A stretch of 64,000 nucleotides of DNA from an uncultured Acidobacteriaceae bacterium (GCA_903849645.1 CAINJJ010000023.1:92023-156022); one strand, 5' to 3'; positions 9,801-16,856 are shown, counted from the first letter of the stretch. Made by a program: numbers and translations. Notes: a model not told the origin generated them from the letters alone.

Positions 9801-10774
9801 CATTGAACGGCGCGGGCCGGTCGGGCGTTGCAGTTGCGATGGCTGGGGTGTGGCAGGGGAACGACAGCGGGATGACGCTCACCAACGGCTCCGATGGAAG
9901 CCTGTATGCGGGGTTTCCAGGGGGGGCGCCCTGGACCGTGGGCCGCGGGCAACTGGCGCCGCCGTACGGGTACCGGCTGAACGGCGTGTTTGGCAGCGGG
10001 CTGCAGATGGACACGCCGCCCATGGGCACGAATGTGGGGATGGGTGGAGCGGTGACGGTTCGCTGCGGAACGCCGGGCTGCGCAAACTGGACCTCTAACT
10101 ACAACGTGCTGGCGGTGCAGGGGAACGGCGGCATCGACGGGTTGAGCTACAACCCATCGACGCGGGCATGGACGCTGAGCGGGGGGTCATTTACGTTGAG
10201 CGCCACGGCGAACGGGAATATGCCGGTGGTGGCTGGATCGCCAGCGGCCGGGCACCTGGCGGCCTGGGGCAGCGCGACGCCGCGGACGCTGGTGGACGGC
10301 GGGGCGGTGGCCGGTTCCGGGGCTGCATTCACGACAGGCCCGGCGAGTTCGGTAGCGAACGATACGGCGTGCTTTGCAGACACGGCGGGGACGCTGAAGG
10401 ACTGCGGAGTGGCGGCAGCCGCGCCGGAGAAGGTGCTGGCGGGGTATACGCCGTGCGCGAACCTGATGACGGGCAACTGCAGCGGATACCAGTTCACGGC
10501 GGTGGCCGGGGGAACGATCGACCGGCTGGACGTCTCGGTGTTCACGGCGGGAGCGGGGTGCACCACGACGCCGGTCTTTGGGCTGTACGACACGACGGCG
10601 GGGACGGCGCTGATTACGGCGACGATCACCAATGGGTCGACGGGGGCGTTCAGCTCGACGGCGGCCTCGGGGTCGATGGTGGCCGGGCACACGCTGGTGA
10701 TGAAGGCGACCACTCTGGGGGCGGGGTGCACGACGAGCCCGCAGAACCTGTCATGGGTGCTGCAGACGCACTAG
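3842..10774 (+). CDS. Giant secreted beta-helix protein, tailspike-like
   Basis: A 2310-residue protein rich in Gly, Thr, Ala and Asn. It begins with a positively charged stretch (TRREW), a hydrophobic core and AQA at about residue 31, a good Sec-type signal peptide. Residues about 145-190 hold two tail-fibre-like segments, each ending in the form KTYVDQ or KHYVDA. Near 280-320, FGAVCDGSSDDTSALQSAL is the opening motif of pectate-lyase-3/tailspike beta-helices; a second helix block starts near 735. The C-terminus is a compact beta domain with paired Cys. The ATG at 3842 has AGGAGAAGGA upstream. It lies first in a phage morphogenesis cluster, directly before the terminase. It could be a phage tailspike for binding or cutting surface polysaccharide, or a host-secreted adhesin. 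A signal peptide is unexpected in a phage tail protein. Confidence 0.75.
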   Translation: MKLTRREWLHTGRWMALSLLGMALSWAAGAQAVSTTTVQGTVYLANGRPGAGTLSVSWAAFTTANNRAVAAGRTTVTIAPDGFMSVNLAPNQGATPAGLYYTAIYNLSDGTTSTEYWVVPAAAQAALGQVRAQLMPAAQAVQAVSKTYVDQLVTARTSNALTIQGGTLSGPLTLNADPTTALQASDKHYVDAQFNLAVPLAGGNMTGPLATPAVNGVQAPTPLGAQTTLQAAVTAAGTTGAVEIPPTYAGTDGFTNPNGVYVRDLRQRGSQQFERSVKEFGAVCDGSSDDTSALQSALNYAQAHGVALTIPQGTCKTRTLNWHGESIGGLGKQVSALKGFPGQDVLATAADSGSLLSNTRVHDLTIYVDQSVDVSCAAATGRAAAGSCALNRPVEGNSIFSPGGNGLTGTAGTGAGWAVGNCAIALPAATGAGGNGLRVAVVENVAIATTGADPMAQYPGADSTHTCGLYLGQWPQWSEFRNIDIRGVGTGVAIPALPGTTPTGLTADSNRWQNVTIQAVHGFTAAAGSNNVLDNVVVTAGNSAAMGEPPTGLVLDLGSGQQGWAVRNAVVQAGWYAVQPQLTVTALGGAVTGVAVGVEKGLGFDPYGTQVAVGFSGSCTAQATASVNANGSIGTVTVTQGGTGCSSMTTASLVAAGTWDTAAPVNLIGGQNMTLTGGNLLTSNGGYTVWNATGSEMRGTQTGAGGGTLPGGGSYAGLVANAPLGAAQQVEQFAGVDFGAKLQACLGTLNAVYGGTCDARNFTGSLSMGSNLTISTANATVLLPCATISTTSQVIVTAGTRNVSLRGCSLRGSSAASGSLGGTVFVYSGSGALVQVGDPTYTAETPGFHLDNAAINITGAGSATAQGLAAYRTQEIYLESLYLLGNGNQTGMTLDGTGNYTGGTLLDLQFTGFKTALNAIGHQQSNPATTDWVNASTFVRLHINCPTSGGSPISGTYGINLAQGDGNTFTGGDVEGCDTALHLGPNAQNNTIVGLRTEVSNHQIVADAGSSYNNWVAGGAMYTGQLTDNGTRNSFLDTFHRSFNGMNGDWYGSQKDGTITNHYRIGIGVGNERGLLDRYQTDYGYRWTTGLTDATAGVQYFEVLDELNNVNRLAIAQYNNGQGSTNNQTVINAAGTGAVVLNGSNNAGTGGLVIGSGGPSETTVATISSTGNAQFVGTLQVSGASTFASSPTVKNQADAEIDAFLWAGATTSQKESYTYRDWNGNSQWYMVKDQNNNWALNSATGGLDSFKAYQSSNSGDTYINASNSAGAVRVNYESGSGSAFNIYGGNSSTLYASFIGAAAIKFPGLAASSGRNCLQIDNSGYITNTGATCGTGNTNGTVNVGSAGQIAYYSANGAAIAGTNAVAVNVGGTGASTAAGALANLGGVSATQTTAQAMGGALNLPVLEGMMNADQKQSPAGTGNNGIAQSIAQCASQTYACLIQAPALYALTEAQPFGGSATNYYPPLINGPTSSQATAGVLDMRYGVPQWIFNQSQAVSNRFLASPTFTMNNVSGPGQGLSAHYASALNLQSLIFAGGRNLYNSAAGYGDKVNAQTLGISSYRYTQAQGGGDLAQAEMCLGNGDCVGHTLDTISYGGPNTASDEGNESTRFEAIEGGQVFGATLASKVSAGDGSMTMTTSAQANNGFQGEGRLLIDLSQGYNAGYISSITAVGGNEVVTCAGCNWDSTFGTSSQTTLSSVVGNGASPTNTFPQSNVVLSVASTTGFTAGNLACIWDYDYECEKITAVGGGTVTIATARLPHQAGAYVTTGGLAGFAIEFEADRVTPGNTNGVSTMPDSGLVSMVRDALPVMYNSSGNQLVFFQSGNGLPGAANGYSGRAYKQMGSGGNVSLTVGGGVVTGCAASGGSGYLSSSQPPQVQISGTYTSAPVVQVSGITGGALSGCTILNPGASVTAATATVTPANPYDLYPATKVTGVYNSAIGKVDGTLQTEPPAGTFAVGDLIEEPHYFWQHVSGYTSVVGSYIPSLNGAGRSGVAVAMAGVWQGNDSGMTLTNGSDGSLYAGFPGGAPWTVGRGQLAPPYGYRLNGVFGSGLQMDTPPMGTNVGMGGAVTVRCGTPGCANWTSNYNVLAVQGNGGIDGLSYNPSTRAWTLSGGSFTLSATANGNMPVVAGSPAAGHLAAWGSATPRTLVDGGAVAGSGAAFTTGPASSVANDTACFADTAGTLKDCGVAAAAPEKVLAGYTPCANLMTGNCSGYQFTAVAGGTIDRLDVSVFTAGAGCTTTPVFGLYDTTAGTALITATITNGSTGAFSSTAASGSMVAGHTLVMKATTLGAGCTTSPQNLSWVLQTH

Positions 10775-10845
10775 TGCGTATCTCCAATGAACCTGCCTTG
10801 AGTGGTGCGTCTGATGTTGGTTGCAGAACAACCGCAGATGCTTCG

Positions 10846-10886
10846 ACTCACAACCCGCAAGCTGAAAAGCGCTTGGGGTTGTGAGT
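10846..10886 (+). other. Long imperfect hairpin after the tailspike gene
   Basis: ACTCACAACCC at 10846-10856 pairs with GGGTTGTGAGT at 10876-10886, and an inner CAAGC/GCTTG pair (10858-10862 and 10871-10875) extends the stem around a short loop. No T-run follows, so it may be an mRNA 3'-end stabiliser or a factor-dependent terminator rather than a classical one. It separates the giant tailspike gene from the terminase gene. Confidence 0.5.
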
Positions 10887-11025
10887 TGAGGACGAACCGG
10901 TTGATTCAGTGTCGTGGTATCCCAACCATTCGCCGGAAAGATGGCGAATGGATGGAGCACCCAGATTTTCTGGCGAACCGGCGGGGGCAGAGCGCGGAGT
11001 TTGCCTGGCGGAGATGGGGGGACCA

Positions 11026-12564
11026 ATGACGGAAGCGGGTGGGATTCGGGGGCCTGGGGCGGAGGAGCGGGTGCTATGCGCCGAGGATGTGGATGCCGAG
11101 GAGCTGCCGCGGTATGGGCGGATCCTGGACACGCGTCCGGCGAGCCTGCAGGGGCGGACAGTGGGGATGGCGCTGGCGGAGCAACTGCTGCTGGTGAGAA
11201 CGAAGGACGGGTGGACGGCTCCGCTGCGGGCGAATGCTGCGCAGAGAGCCTTTGAGCGGCGGCGGGGGCAGCGGAACATTGTGCTGAAGGCGCGGCAGAT
11301 GGGGATGACGACGTGGGCGGCGGCGCGGTTCTTTTTGAAGACGATTACGCAGCCGGGGACGCTGACGCTGGAGGTGGCGCATACGCAGGAGGCGGCGGAG
11401 GAGATCTTCAGGATTGTGCACCGGTTTGTGGACTGGCTTCCAGATGAGCTGCGGGAGGGGGTGTTGAAGACTTCGCGGGCCAACGTGCGGCAGATCGTGT
11501 TTCCGGAGATCGATGCGCAGTACCGGGTGGTATCCGCCGGGGACAGAAACGCGGGGCGAGGGCTGACGGCGCAAAACGTGCACTGTTCAGAGCTGGCGCG
11601 CTGGCCGGGGGATCCGGCGGAGACGCTGGCGGGGCTGCGGGCGGCGATGTCGCCGGGGGCCGAGCTGATTTTGGAGTCCACGCCGGACGGGGTGGGCGGA
11701 TGCTTTCACGAGGAGTGGCAGAAGGCAGCGGAGACGGGGATGGTGCGGCACTTCTTTCCCTGGTGGATGGAAAAGCGCTATCGGGCGAAAGCGGTGGAGG
11801 AAGGGAGTCTGACGGGGGAAGAGCGGGAGCTGATGGCGCGACACGGGCTGGACCTGGGGCAGATCGGCTACCGGAGGCGGTTGCGGGCGGATTTTCGCGG
11901 GCTGGCGCGGCAGGAATATGCCGAGGATGCGGAGAGCTGCTTTCTGGCCAGCGGGGAGTCGGTCTTTGAGCTGGCGGCGATTGAAGACCGGCTGGGGACG
12001 GCGCCGGAGGCGGTGGAGACAAGGCGCAACGGAGAACTGGAGATCTGGCTACCTCCGCTGGCGGGAAAGCAGTACCTGGTGGCGGTGGACCCGGCGGGCG
12101 GAGGCAGCGAGGGGGACTACTCAGCAGCCCAGGTGCTGGAGCTTGAGACCGGGATGCAGTGCGCGGAGTTTGCAGGACATGTGGGCGGGCTGGAGCTGGC
12201 CAGTCTGGTGACGGCACTGGCCGCCGAGTACAACCACGCATGGCTGGTGGTGGAGCGGAACAACCACGGGAGCGGGGTGCTGGCGCTGGCGGAGACGGTC
12301 TGCGGATATGGCCGGATCTACCGGCAGGGCGGACAGCCGGGCTGGCTGACGACCTCGATGAGCCGTCCGGCGGCGCTGGGCAAGCTGGGCGCGGGACTGG
12401 TGGAGGAGCCGGAGCGGTTTCAAAGCCGGAGGCTGCTGGCGGAGTGCAGAGGGTTTGTGCGGCTGGCGGACGGGCGGAGCGGGGCGCGGGCGGGAATGCA
12501 CGACGACCGGGTGATGGCGATGGCGATCGGGTTGGGAGCAAGGACGGAGATGATGGGGCAGTGA
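11026..12564 (+). CDS. Phage terminase large subunit
   Basis: The 512-residue protein is the ATP-driven DNA packaging motor of tailed phages. The Walker A-type motif KARQMGMTT lies near residue 89. The C-terminal nuclease domain shows VAVDPAGGG near 350, with its first acidic metal ligand, and HDDRVMAMAIG near 492, with the last one. ERNNHGSG near 410 also fits the nuclease fold. I chose the ATG at 11026 because it has a GGAGATGGGGGG purine run just upstream; a GTG at 10909 would add 39 unlikely residues. Its stop falls inside the first unit of a heptamer repeat block. The usual neighbour, portal, is displaced about 2.4 kb downstream by a kinase/DUF3037 pair. Confidence 0.92.
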   Translation: MTEAGGIRGPGAEERVLCAEDVDAEELPRYGRILDTRPASLQGRTVGMALAEQLLLVRTKDGWTAPLRANAAQRAFERRRGQRNIVLKARQMGMTTWAAARFFLKTITQPGTLTLEVAHTQEAAEEIFRIVHRFVDWLPDELREGVLKTSRANVRQIVFPEIDAQYRVVSAGDRNAGRGLTAQNVHCSELARWPGDPAETLAGLRAAMSPGAELILESTPDGVGGCFHEEWQKAAETGMVRHFFPWWMEKRYRAKAVEEGSLTGEERELMARHGLDLGQIGYRRRLRADFRGLARQEYAEDAESCFLASGESVFELAAIEDRLGTAPEAVETRRNGELEIWLPPLAGKQYLVAVDPAGGGSEGDYSAAQVLELETGMQCAEFAGHVGGLELASLVTALAAEYNHAWLVVERNNHGSGVLALAETVCGYGRIYRQGGQPGWLTTSMSRPAALGKLGAGLVEEPERFQSRRLLAECRGFVRLADGRSGARAGMHDDRVMAMAIGLGARTEMMGQ

Positions 12565-12748
12565 GCAGTGAGCAGTGAACAGTGGGCAGTGAACAGTGGA
12601 CAAGTGAAGAAGTGAAGTAGTGAACACGTGGGGCACTTCAGCTACTTAGGGGGGCAGGCGTCTTGCAGGCTTTTGGATGGTTGATTCATTCCGCGGGCTT
12701 TGCCTATCACTGCTCACTGCTCACTGTTCACTGCCCACTGTTCCCTGT
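12558..12748 (+). repeat. Inverted pair of 7-bp-period repeat blocks
   Basis: Bases 12558-12599 are six exact-phase heptamers (GCAGTGA three times, ACAGTGG, GCAGTGA, ACAGTGG). Bases 12707-12748 are six heptamers of the complementary type (TCACTGC, TCACTGC, TCACTGT, TCACTGC, CCACTGT, TCCCTGT). The two blocks can pair across about 107 bases. The left block contains the terminase stop codon. The same heptamer family recurs after the capsid gene at 18403-18527. Confidence 0.9.
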
Positions 12749-12806
12749 TGCCGGGCCTCAGCGCATAGAATCCGTGTATCAATCCTGAAAGGGCGAGGGG
12801 ACGGGC

Positions 12807-13661
12807 TTGGCGGTTCTGGCGGTGCAGCACATCCGGCGGATGCGAGGCGGAGCGCAGGGCCAGCTGATGCTGGGCGCGGATGGGCACGCCTATGTGGTGA
12901 AGTTCCAGAACAACCCGCAGCATATGCGCGTGCTGGCAAATGAGTTTCTGGCCTCGAGACTGGCAGCGGCGGCGGGGCTGACGGCGCCCGAAGTCGCGCT
13001 GGTGGATGTATCGAGCTGGCTGGTGGACCATACGCCGGAGCTGGAGATCGACCTGGGGCGGCGGCGGGAGCGGTGCAAGGCGGGACTGCAGTTCGGGTCG
13101 CGGTTCGTGGGCGGGCTGATGCCAGGCCAGGTGGTGGATTACCTGCCGGAGGAGCAACTGGCAGAGGTGAAGAACCTGAAGGAGTTCGCGGGCATCCTGG
13201 CATTGGACAAGTGGACGGGAAACGCCAACGGACGGCAGGCGGTGTTTACGCGCAGGCAGCGGGAGCGGTGCTACCGGGCGGTGTTCATCGACTTTGGATA
13301 CTGTTTTCATGCCGGGGAGTGGCGGTTTGAGGATGTACCGCTGCGCGGGGTCTACTATCGCAACGATGTTTACCGGGAGATCGCGGGTTGGGATGCGTTC
13401 GAGCCGTGGCTGAGCCGGCTGGAGACGATGGCGGCGGAGACGGTGTGGGCGGCGGCAGGCGAGATTCCACCGGAGTGGTACGGGGGAGACATGAGCGAGA
13501 TGGAGGCCCTGGTGGAGAAGCTGCTGGCGCGGCGGAGCCGGATCCGGGAGCTGATTGAAGGGTTCGGGAGATCGGACCGGAGGCCATTTCCTAAATGGGA
13601 GGGGATGGGAGGAGTGGGAGGGAAAGGGTCTTGGAGAGAGGGTGCGTGGGGTTTAGGATGA
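12807..13661 (+). CDS. HipA-like Ser/Thr kinase (HipA_2 type)
   Basis: The 284-residue protein matches the small, single-domain HipA-like kinases. Kinase landmarks appear intact: VVKFQNN with Lys32 as ATP-binding lysine, LALDKWTGNANGRQ with the catalytic Asp134 and a metal-binding Asn, and FIDFGYCF with Asp162 as the metal-binding Asp. It starts at a TTG (12807) preceded by AAGGGCGAGGGG; a TAGAAT hexamer at 12766-12771 may be its -10 box. The last 30 residues, from about 254, are Gly/Trp/Lys-rich low complexity that continues the purine-rich repeat DNA after it, so the C-terminus was probably extended by repeats. Its partner DUF3037 follows. It lies between terminase and portal, an unusual place. 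No classical HipB antitoxin is present, and function is unknown. Confidence 0.8.
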   Translation: MAVLAVQHIRRMRGGAQGQLMLGADGHAYVVKFQNNPQHMRVLANEFLASRLAAAAGLTAPEVALVDVSSWLVDHTPELEIDLGRRRERCKAGLQFGSRFVGGLMPGQVVDYLPEEQLAEVKNLKEFAGILALDKWTGNANGRQAVFTRRQRERCYRAVFIDFGYCFHAGEWRFEDVPLRGVYYRNDVYREIAGWDAFEPWLSRLETMAAETVWAAAGEIPPEWYGGDMSEMEALVEKLLARRSRIRELIEGFGRSDRRPFPKWEGMGGVGGKGSWREGAWGLG

Positions 13662-13806
13662 CGGGAAGCGTGAACTAGGGTGGGCGGACAAGAGCAACGG
13701 GAAGGATGGGCGGGAATGGGGTGTGGCGATGATAGACAGGAGCGCGTCACGGAGATGATGGGCAGGAACCGAATGCAGGCATGATGAGCGGGAACGGACA
13801 GCGGAG

Positions 13807-14643
13807 ATGACGAGCGGAAGCGACCGGCGAAGATGCGAGTTTCAACTGCTCCGGTATGTGGCGGACGCGGTGCGAAACGAGTATGTGCATATCGGCGTGA
13901 TCCTGCGGGAGCAGGGGAGCGGCGAGCCGGCGGAGGTGCGATTTACGCGCGACTGGCGGCGCGTGCGCTGCCTGGACCCGGAGGCCGATACGGCGGTGCT
14001 GGAAGGCATGGAGAGCGAGCTGCGGCGACGCTTCCAGGAGGAACCGCAGGGGAAGCTGATGCGGCTGCTGGACGAGTCGCTCTCGCTGAGCGTGCAGATG
14101 ACTGAGCCCAAGGCTTACCTGGCGGAGAGCCTGCCGGCGGGGATGGACGAGCTGATGCGGCTCTATGTGGAGCCGCCGCCCAGGGAGCGGACGGCGCGGC
14201 TGAGCGGGCGGGCGGCGATCCAGGCAAAGATGCGCACGGAGTTTGAGCGGGCGGGGGTGTGGGAGCTGCTGCGGAAGCGCATCGCGGCCTCGGCGTATAC
14301 GCGCCCGGGCGACCCTCTGCGGATTGATGTGGGGTACCGGCCGAACGGGACGATCCGGATGTTTCACGCGGTGAGTCTGGAGCCGGGAGTGGAGATGGCC
14401 AAGGTGCTGGCGTTTTCCGCCGCGAGCCTGATGGCCGGCGTGGAGCGGGTGGAGAAGGCGCAACTGGAGCTGACCGCGGTGATTGAACCGGCGGCGCGGG
14501 TGGGCGCGACCGACGAGGAGCCGGAGCGGCTGGCGATGTACCGGTTTGGGGTGGAGACGATGGAGGAGCACCGCATCCGGGTGCTGACCACGTCGGATCT
14601 GGGGCGGGTGGCGGAGACGGCGCGGCGGGAGCTGCGGGTGTAG
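13807..14643 (+). CDS. DUF3037 protein, partner of the HipA-like kinase
   Basis: The 278-residue protein carries the DUF3037 signature at its start (FQLLRYVADAVRNEYVHIGVIL, residues about 12-33 with the conserved N-E-x-x-N/H-I-G core). The rest is helical and charged. DUF3037 genes are commonly found next to HipA-like kinases in bacteria, as here; the biochemical role of the pair is not established to my knowledge. The ATG directly follows a GGAG, with GGGAACGGA further upstream. The gap of 145 bases to the kinase holds purine-rich low-complexity DNA. A strong terminator lies 237 bases downstream, so the pair may form its own transcription unit inside the phage cluster. Confidence 0.78.
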   Translation: MTSGSDRRRCEFQLLRYVADAVRNEYVHIGVILREQGSGEPAEVRFTRDWRRVRCLDPEADTAVLEGMESELRRRFQEEPQGKLMRLLDESLSLSVQMTEPKAYLAESLPAGMDELMRLYVEPPPRERTARLSGRAAIQAKMRTEFERAGVWELLRKRIAASAYTRPGDPLRIDVGYRPNGTIRMFHAVSLEPGVEMAKVLAFSAASLMAGVERVEKAQLELTAVIEPAARVGATDEEPERLAMYRFGVETMEEHRIRVLTTSDLGRVAETARRELRV

Positions 14644-14651
14644 GTATGAGT

Positions 14652-14686
14652 GGACAGGGGGCAGGGGTCAGGGACGAGGGGTGTGG
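14652..14686 (+). repeat. 7-bp-period G-rich repeat after DUF3037
   Basis: Five heptamer units (GGACAGG, GGGCAGG, GGTCAGG, GACGAGG, GGTGTGG) begin nine bases after the DUF3037 stop. The motif differs from the block after terminase, but the 7-base period and the position just after a stop codon are the same. Confidence 0.75.
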
Positions 14687-14879
14687 GTTTCAGCCTGGAG
14701 CGCCCGCTTTGCTCCATCCGGGGTCTTCTTCGGGGTTTGCTGATCATTCCCGAGGTTTGCGGCAGGATCGGTTTTGTTGAAGGAAGGAAGAAGGTCCGCG
14801 ACGGCTTTCTGAGCAGCGGACCAGGGGACCAACCGACCCGTGATCTTTGATCACCGGTCCCTGGTTTCAGGCAAGGACG

Positions 14880-14917
14880 AGGCATGGCCCTTCATCGGGT
14901 TATGCCTTTTTTGTTTT
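14880..14917 (+). terminator. Strong rho-independent terminator upstream of portal
   Basis: AGGCATGGCCC (14880-14890) pairs with GGGTTATGCCT (14897-14907) around a TTCATC loop, with two G-T wobbles, and is followed by TTTTTGTTTT. It would end transcription of the HipA-like/DUF3037 unit. It also argues against an ATG at 14884 as the portal start, since that codon lies within the stem. Confidence 0.75.
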
Positions 14918-14943
14918 GGGGCGGCGGGAGAAGGAAGGTGCGC

Positions 14944-16233
14944 ATGAAGGCAGGAGAACAGTTACGGGAGTTCTGGCGGCAGGCGACCGGCAGGGCGGAG
15001 AGCCGGAAGGCGGAGGGAGCGATCTCGGCCGCGGAGGCGGAGGTGGGGCGCAGGACACTGGCGCTGCCCTCGATCTTGAGTCCGATGCAGCTATCGGGCA
15101 GGCTGCTGCCCAAGCCGACGCCTGTGAATCTGCGCCGGTTTGCCGAGACGCCGGTGGTACGGCGGGCGATCAACGTGATCAAGGACCGGATTGCGGCGAT
15201 GGACTGGCAGATCCGGGTGCGCCGGGGGGTGGAGCCGGGCGGCGTGGCGGAGGCGGAGCGGAAGCTGCGGGCGCTGCGGCGCACACTTGAAGAGCCGAAC
15301 GCGGTGGACAGCTTCAGGACCCTGATGGAACAGGTAATTGAAGATGCGCTGACCGGGGGCTACGGGGCCATCGAGATGGAGGCCACGGGCGACGCGGACC
15401 GGCCGGCGATGCTGTGGCCGGTGGACGGGGCCTCGATCCGGATCAATGCGCGGTGGGACGGGCAGGACGGATCGCCGCGCTATGCGCAGGCGGCGGCCGG
15501 GCAACTGGAGTCAAGCGCGGTGGAACTGCTGGACAGCCAGCTGATCTATGTACGCATGAATCCGCGCAGCTTTACGCCGTTTGGGCTGGGGCCGCTGGAG
15601 GTAGCGTTCGAGACGGTGAACCAGTTTCTGAGCGCGCACCGGTTTGCGGGCAAGCTGGCGGCGAACTCTGTGGCCCAGTATGCGCTGTGGCTGAACGAGG
15701 CGACGCCGGCGCAGCACGACCGGCTGATTCGCTGGTGGCAGGACGAGATTGAAGGCACGGGACGGGTGCCGCTGATCTCGACCGAGCAGAAGCCGGAGGT
15801 GCTGCGCTTTGCCCAGGGGACGGACGCGGACCTGCGGCTGGCATGGCAGCAGTTTTTGATCCGCATGGTGGCCAATGCCTTTGGGCTGCCGCCGCTTCTG
15901 CTGGGGCTGGAGGGCGACGTGAACCGCTCGACGGCGTCGGAGCTGGCCGACGAGGCGTTTCGCGGGGCGATCCAGCCGCTGGCGCAACTGCTGGCGGGGC
16001 ACCTGACGCGGGACCTGTTTGCCAAGTGCGTGGGGTGGCGGGAGTTTGAGTTTGTCTTCAACGACCTGAACGCGCGGGACGAGGAGACAGAGCTGGCGGT
16101 GCAGGTGCAACTGCTGCGGGCCGGTGTGTTGACGGTGAACGAGGTGCGGGCGATGCGGGGGTTGGGACCGCTGGGGCAGGACGGGACAGTGCAGTTGACG
16201 GGCGGCGGGATGGAGACGGGGACGAGGGACTAA
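14944..16233 (+). CDS. Phage portal protein (HK97/SPP1-like)
   Basis: The 429-residue protein is a portal, the dodecameric ring at the capsid vertex through which DNA enters. Residues about 55-110 read as the typical opening (TPVVRRAINVIKDRIAAMDW), followed by a loading/wing region, and near 310-330 ANAFGLPPLLLGLEGDVNRS is the hallmark of portal families with its conserved P-P-x-x-L-G. The ATG at 14944 has GGAGAAGGAAGG five bases upstream; a longer start at 14884 falls in a terminator stem. Length fits the family. The stop lies inside a GGGACGA heptamer array. Confidence 0.88.
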   Translation: MKAGEQLREFWRQATGRAESRKAEGAISAAEAEVGRRTLALPSILSPMQLSGRLLPKPTPVNLRRFAETPVVRRAINVIKDRIAAMDWQIRVRRGVEPGGVAEAERKLRALRRTLEEPNAVDSFRTLMEQVIEDALTGGYGAIEMEATGDADRPAMLWPVDGASIRINARWDGQDGSPRYAQAAAGQLESSAVELLDSQLIYVRMNPRSFTPFGLGPLEVAFETVNQFLSAHRFAGKLAANSVAQYALWLNEATPAQHDRLIRWWQDEIEGTGRVPLISTEQKPEVLRFAQGTDADLRLAWQQFLIRMVANAFGLPPLLLGLEGDVNRSTASELADEAFRGAIQPLAQLLAGHLTRDLFAKCVGWREFEFVFNDLNARDEETELAVQVQLLRAGVLTVNEVRAMRGLGPLGQDGTVQLTGGGMETGTRD

Positions 16234-16268
16234 GGGACGAGGGACGAGGGAATAGGGAATCGTCCCTG
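16219..16268 (+). repeat. 7-bp-period repeat at the end of portal
   Basis: Units GGGACGA, GGGACTA, (A)GGGACGA, GGGACGA, GGGAATA and GGGAATC run from 16219 to 16261, then the complementary GTCCCTG at 16262-16268. The portal stop TAA is at 16231-16233, so the array starts within the gene and spills into the gap. It is another sequence variant of the heptamer arrays seen in this cluster. Confidence 0.8.
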
Positions 16269-16297
16269 CTCCCCTGCCCCGACAGAGCGGAGAGCGC

Positions 16298-16798
16298 ATG
16301 CGATTGGAAGCGATGGCGGTGAAGATCCCTCATGTGGAGGGGCACCCCAACCGGGTGGCCTTCGAGGGGGTATTGACGGTGGTGAATGCAGCCAGCGACA
16401 AGGCGCCGGCGGGAGCGCGGGGGCATCGCGTGATGCTGACGCGGGAGGCGGCGGAGAAGGCTCTGCCGTCTTTGCTGGGGATGGCGGTGGATTACCGGCC
16501 GGGATGGGACGGCCATGACGCACGGCGAAAGATCGGCCTGCTGACCGAGGCCAATCTGATCGGGCAGCAGCTGGTGGTGCGGGGATACCTCTACGCGCGG
16601 GATTTTCCCGAGGTTGCGGAGGCGATCGTGGCGCAATCTCCGGAGGCGATGGGGATGAGCTACGAACTGGCGGATGCGCGGGTGGAGGATATGCGGGCCG
16701 AGGTATGGAAGCTGACCCGTGTGACCTTTACCGGCGCGGCAATCCTGTTGCGGGAGAAGGCGGCCTACCGGGCCACGAGCTTCCGCATGGCGAGTTAG
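16298..16798 (+). CDS. Prohead maturation protease-like protein
   Basis: The 166-residue protein fits the HK97-type prohead protease fold, which trims scaffold and capsid proteins during head assembly. A candidate catalytic His is His73 in DGHDARRKIG, and a candidate nucleophile is Ser121 in MGMSYEL, the spacing expected of Ser-His herpesvirus-type assembly proteases. It starts at an ATG with GGAGAGCGC directly before; ATG 16313 is a possible shorter start. Location between portal and scaffold/capsid genes is the canonical order. The protein ends cleanly with no fused scaffold, and a separate coiled-coil protein follows. Confidence 0.78.
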   Translation: MRLEAMAVKIPHVEGHPNRVAFEGVLTVVNAASDKAPAGARGHRVMLTREAAEKALPSLLGMAVDYRPGWDGHDARRKIGLLTEANLIGQQLVVRGYLYARDFPEVAEAIVAQSPEAMGMSYELADARVEDMRAEVWKLTRVTFTGAAILLREKAAYRATSFRMAS

Positions 16799-16819
16799 AA
16801 GAACCGGGCGTCCGCAATC

Positions 16820-16856
16820 AGCAAAAGGGGCTCCGCATTGCGGAGCCCCTTTTGCT
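16820..16856 (+). terminator. Perfect 18-bp inverted repeat between protease and scaffold
   Basis: AGCAAAAGGGGCTCCGCA (16820-16837) is perfectly complementary to 16839-16856 with a single central base. The right arm ends in CCCCTTTTGCT, so it could act as a bidirectional, short-T terminator or an mRNA processing signal. It sits 22 bases after the protease stop and before the scaffold and capsid genes, where it could set relative expression. Confidence 0.7.

Noticed and set aside
12558..12748. CRISPR array
   Set aside because: Units are 7 bp with no spacers and no cas genes; they are tandem heptamers.
14884..14943. Earlier start for the portal protein
   Set aside because: The codons lie inside the stem of a terminator and add a hydrophobic stretch unlike portal proteins; the ATG at 14944 has a strong ribosome site.
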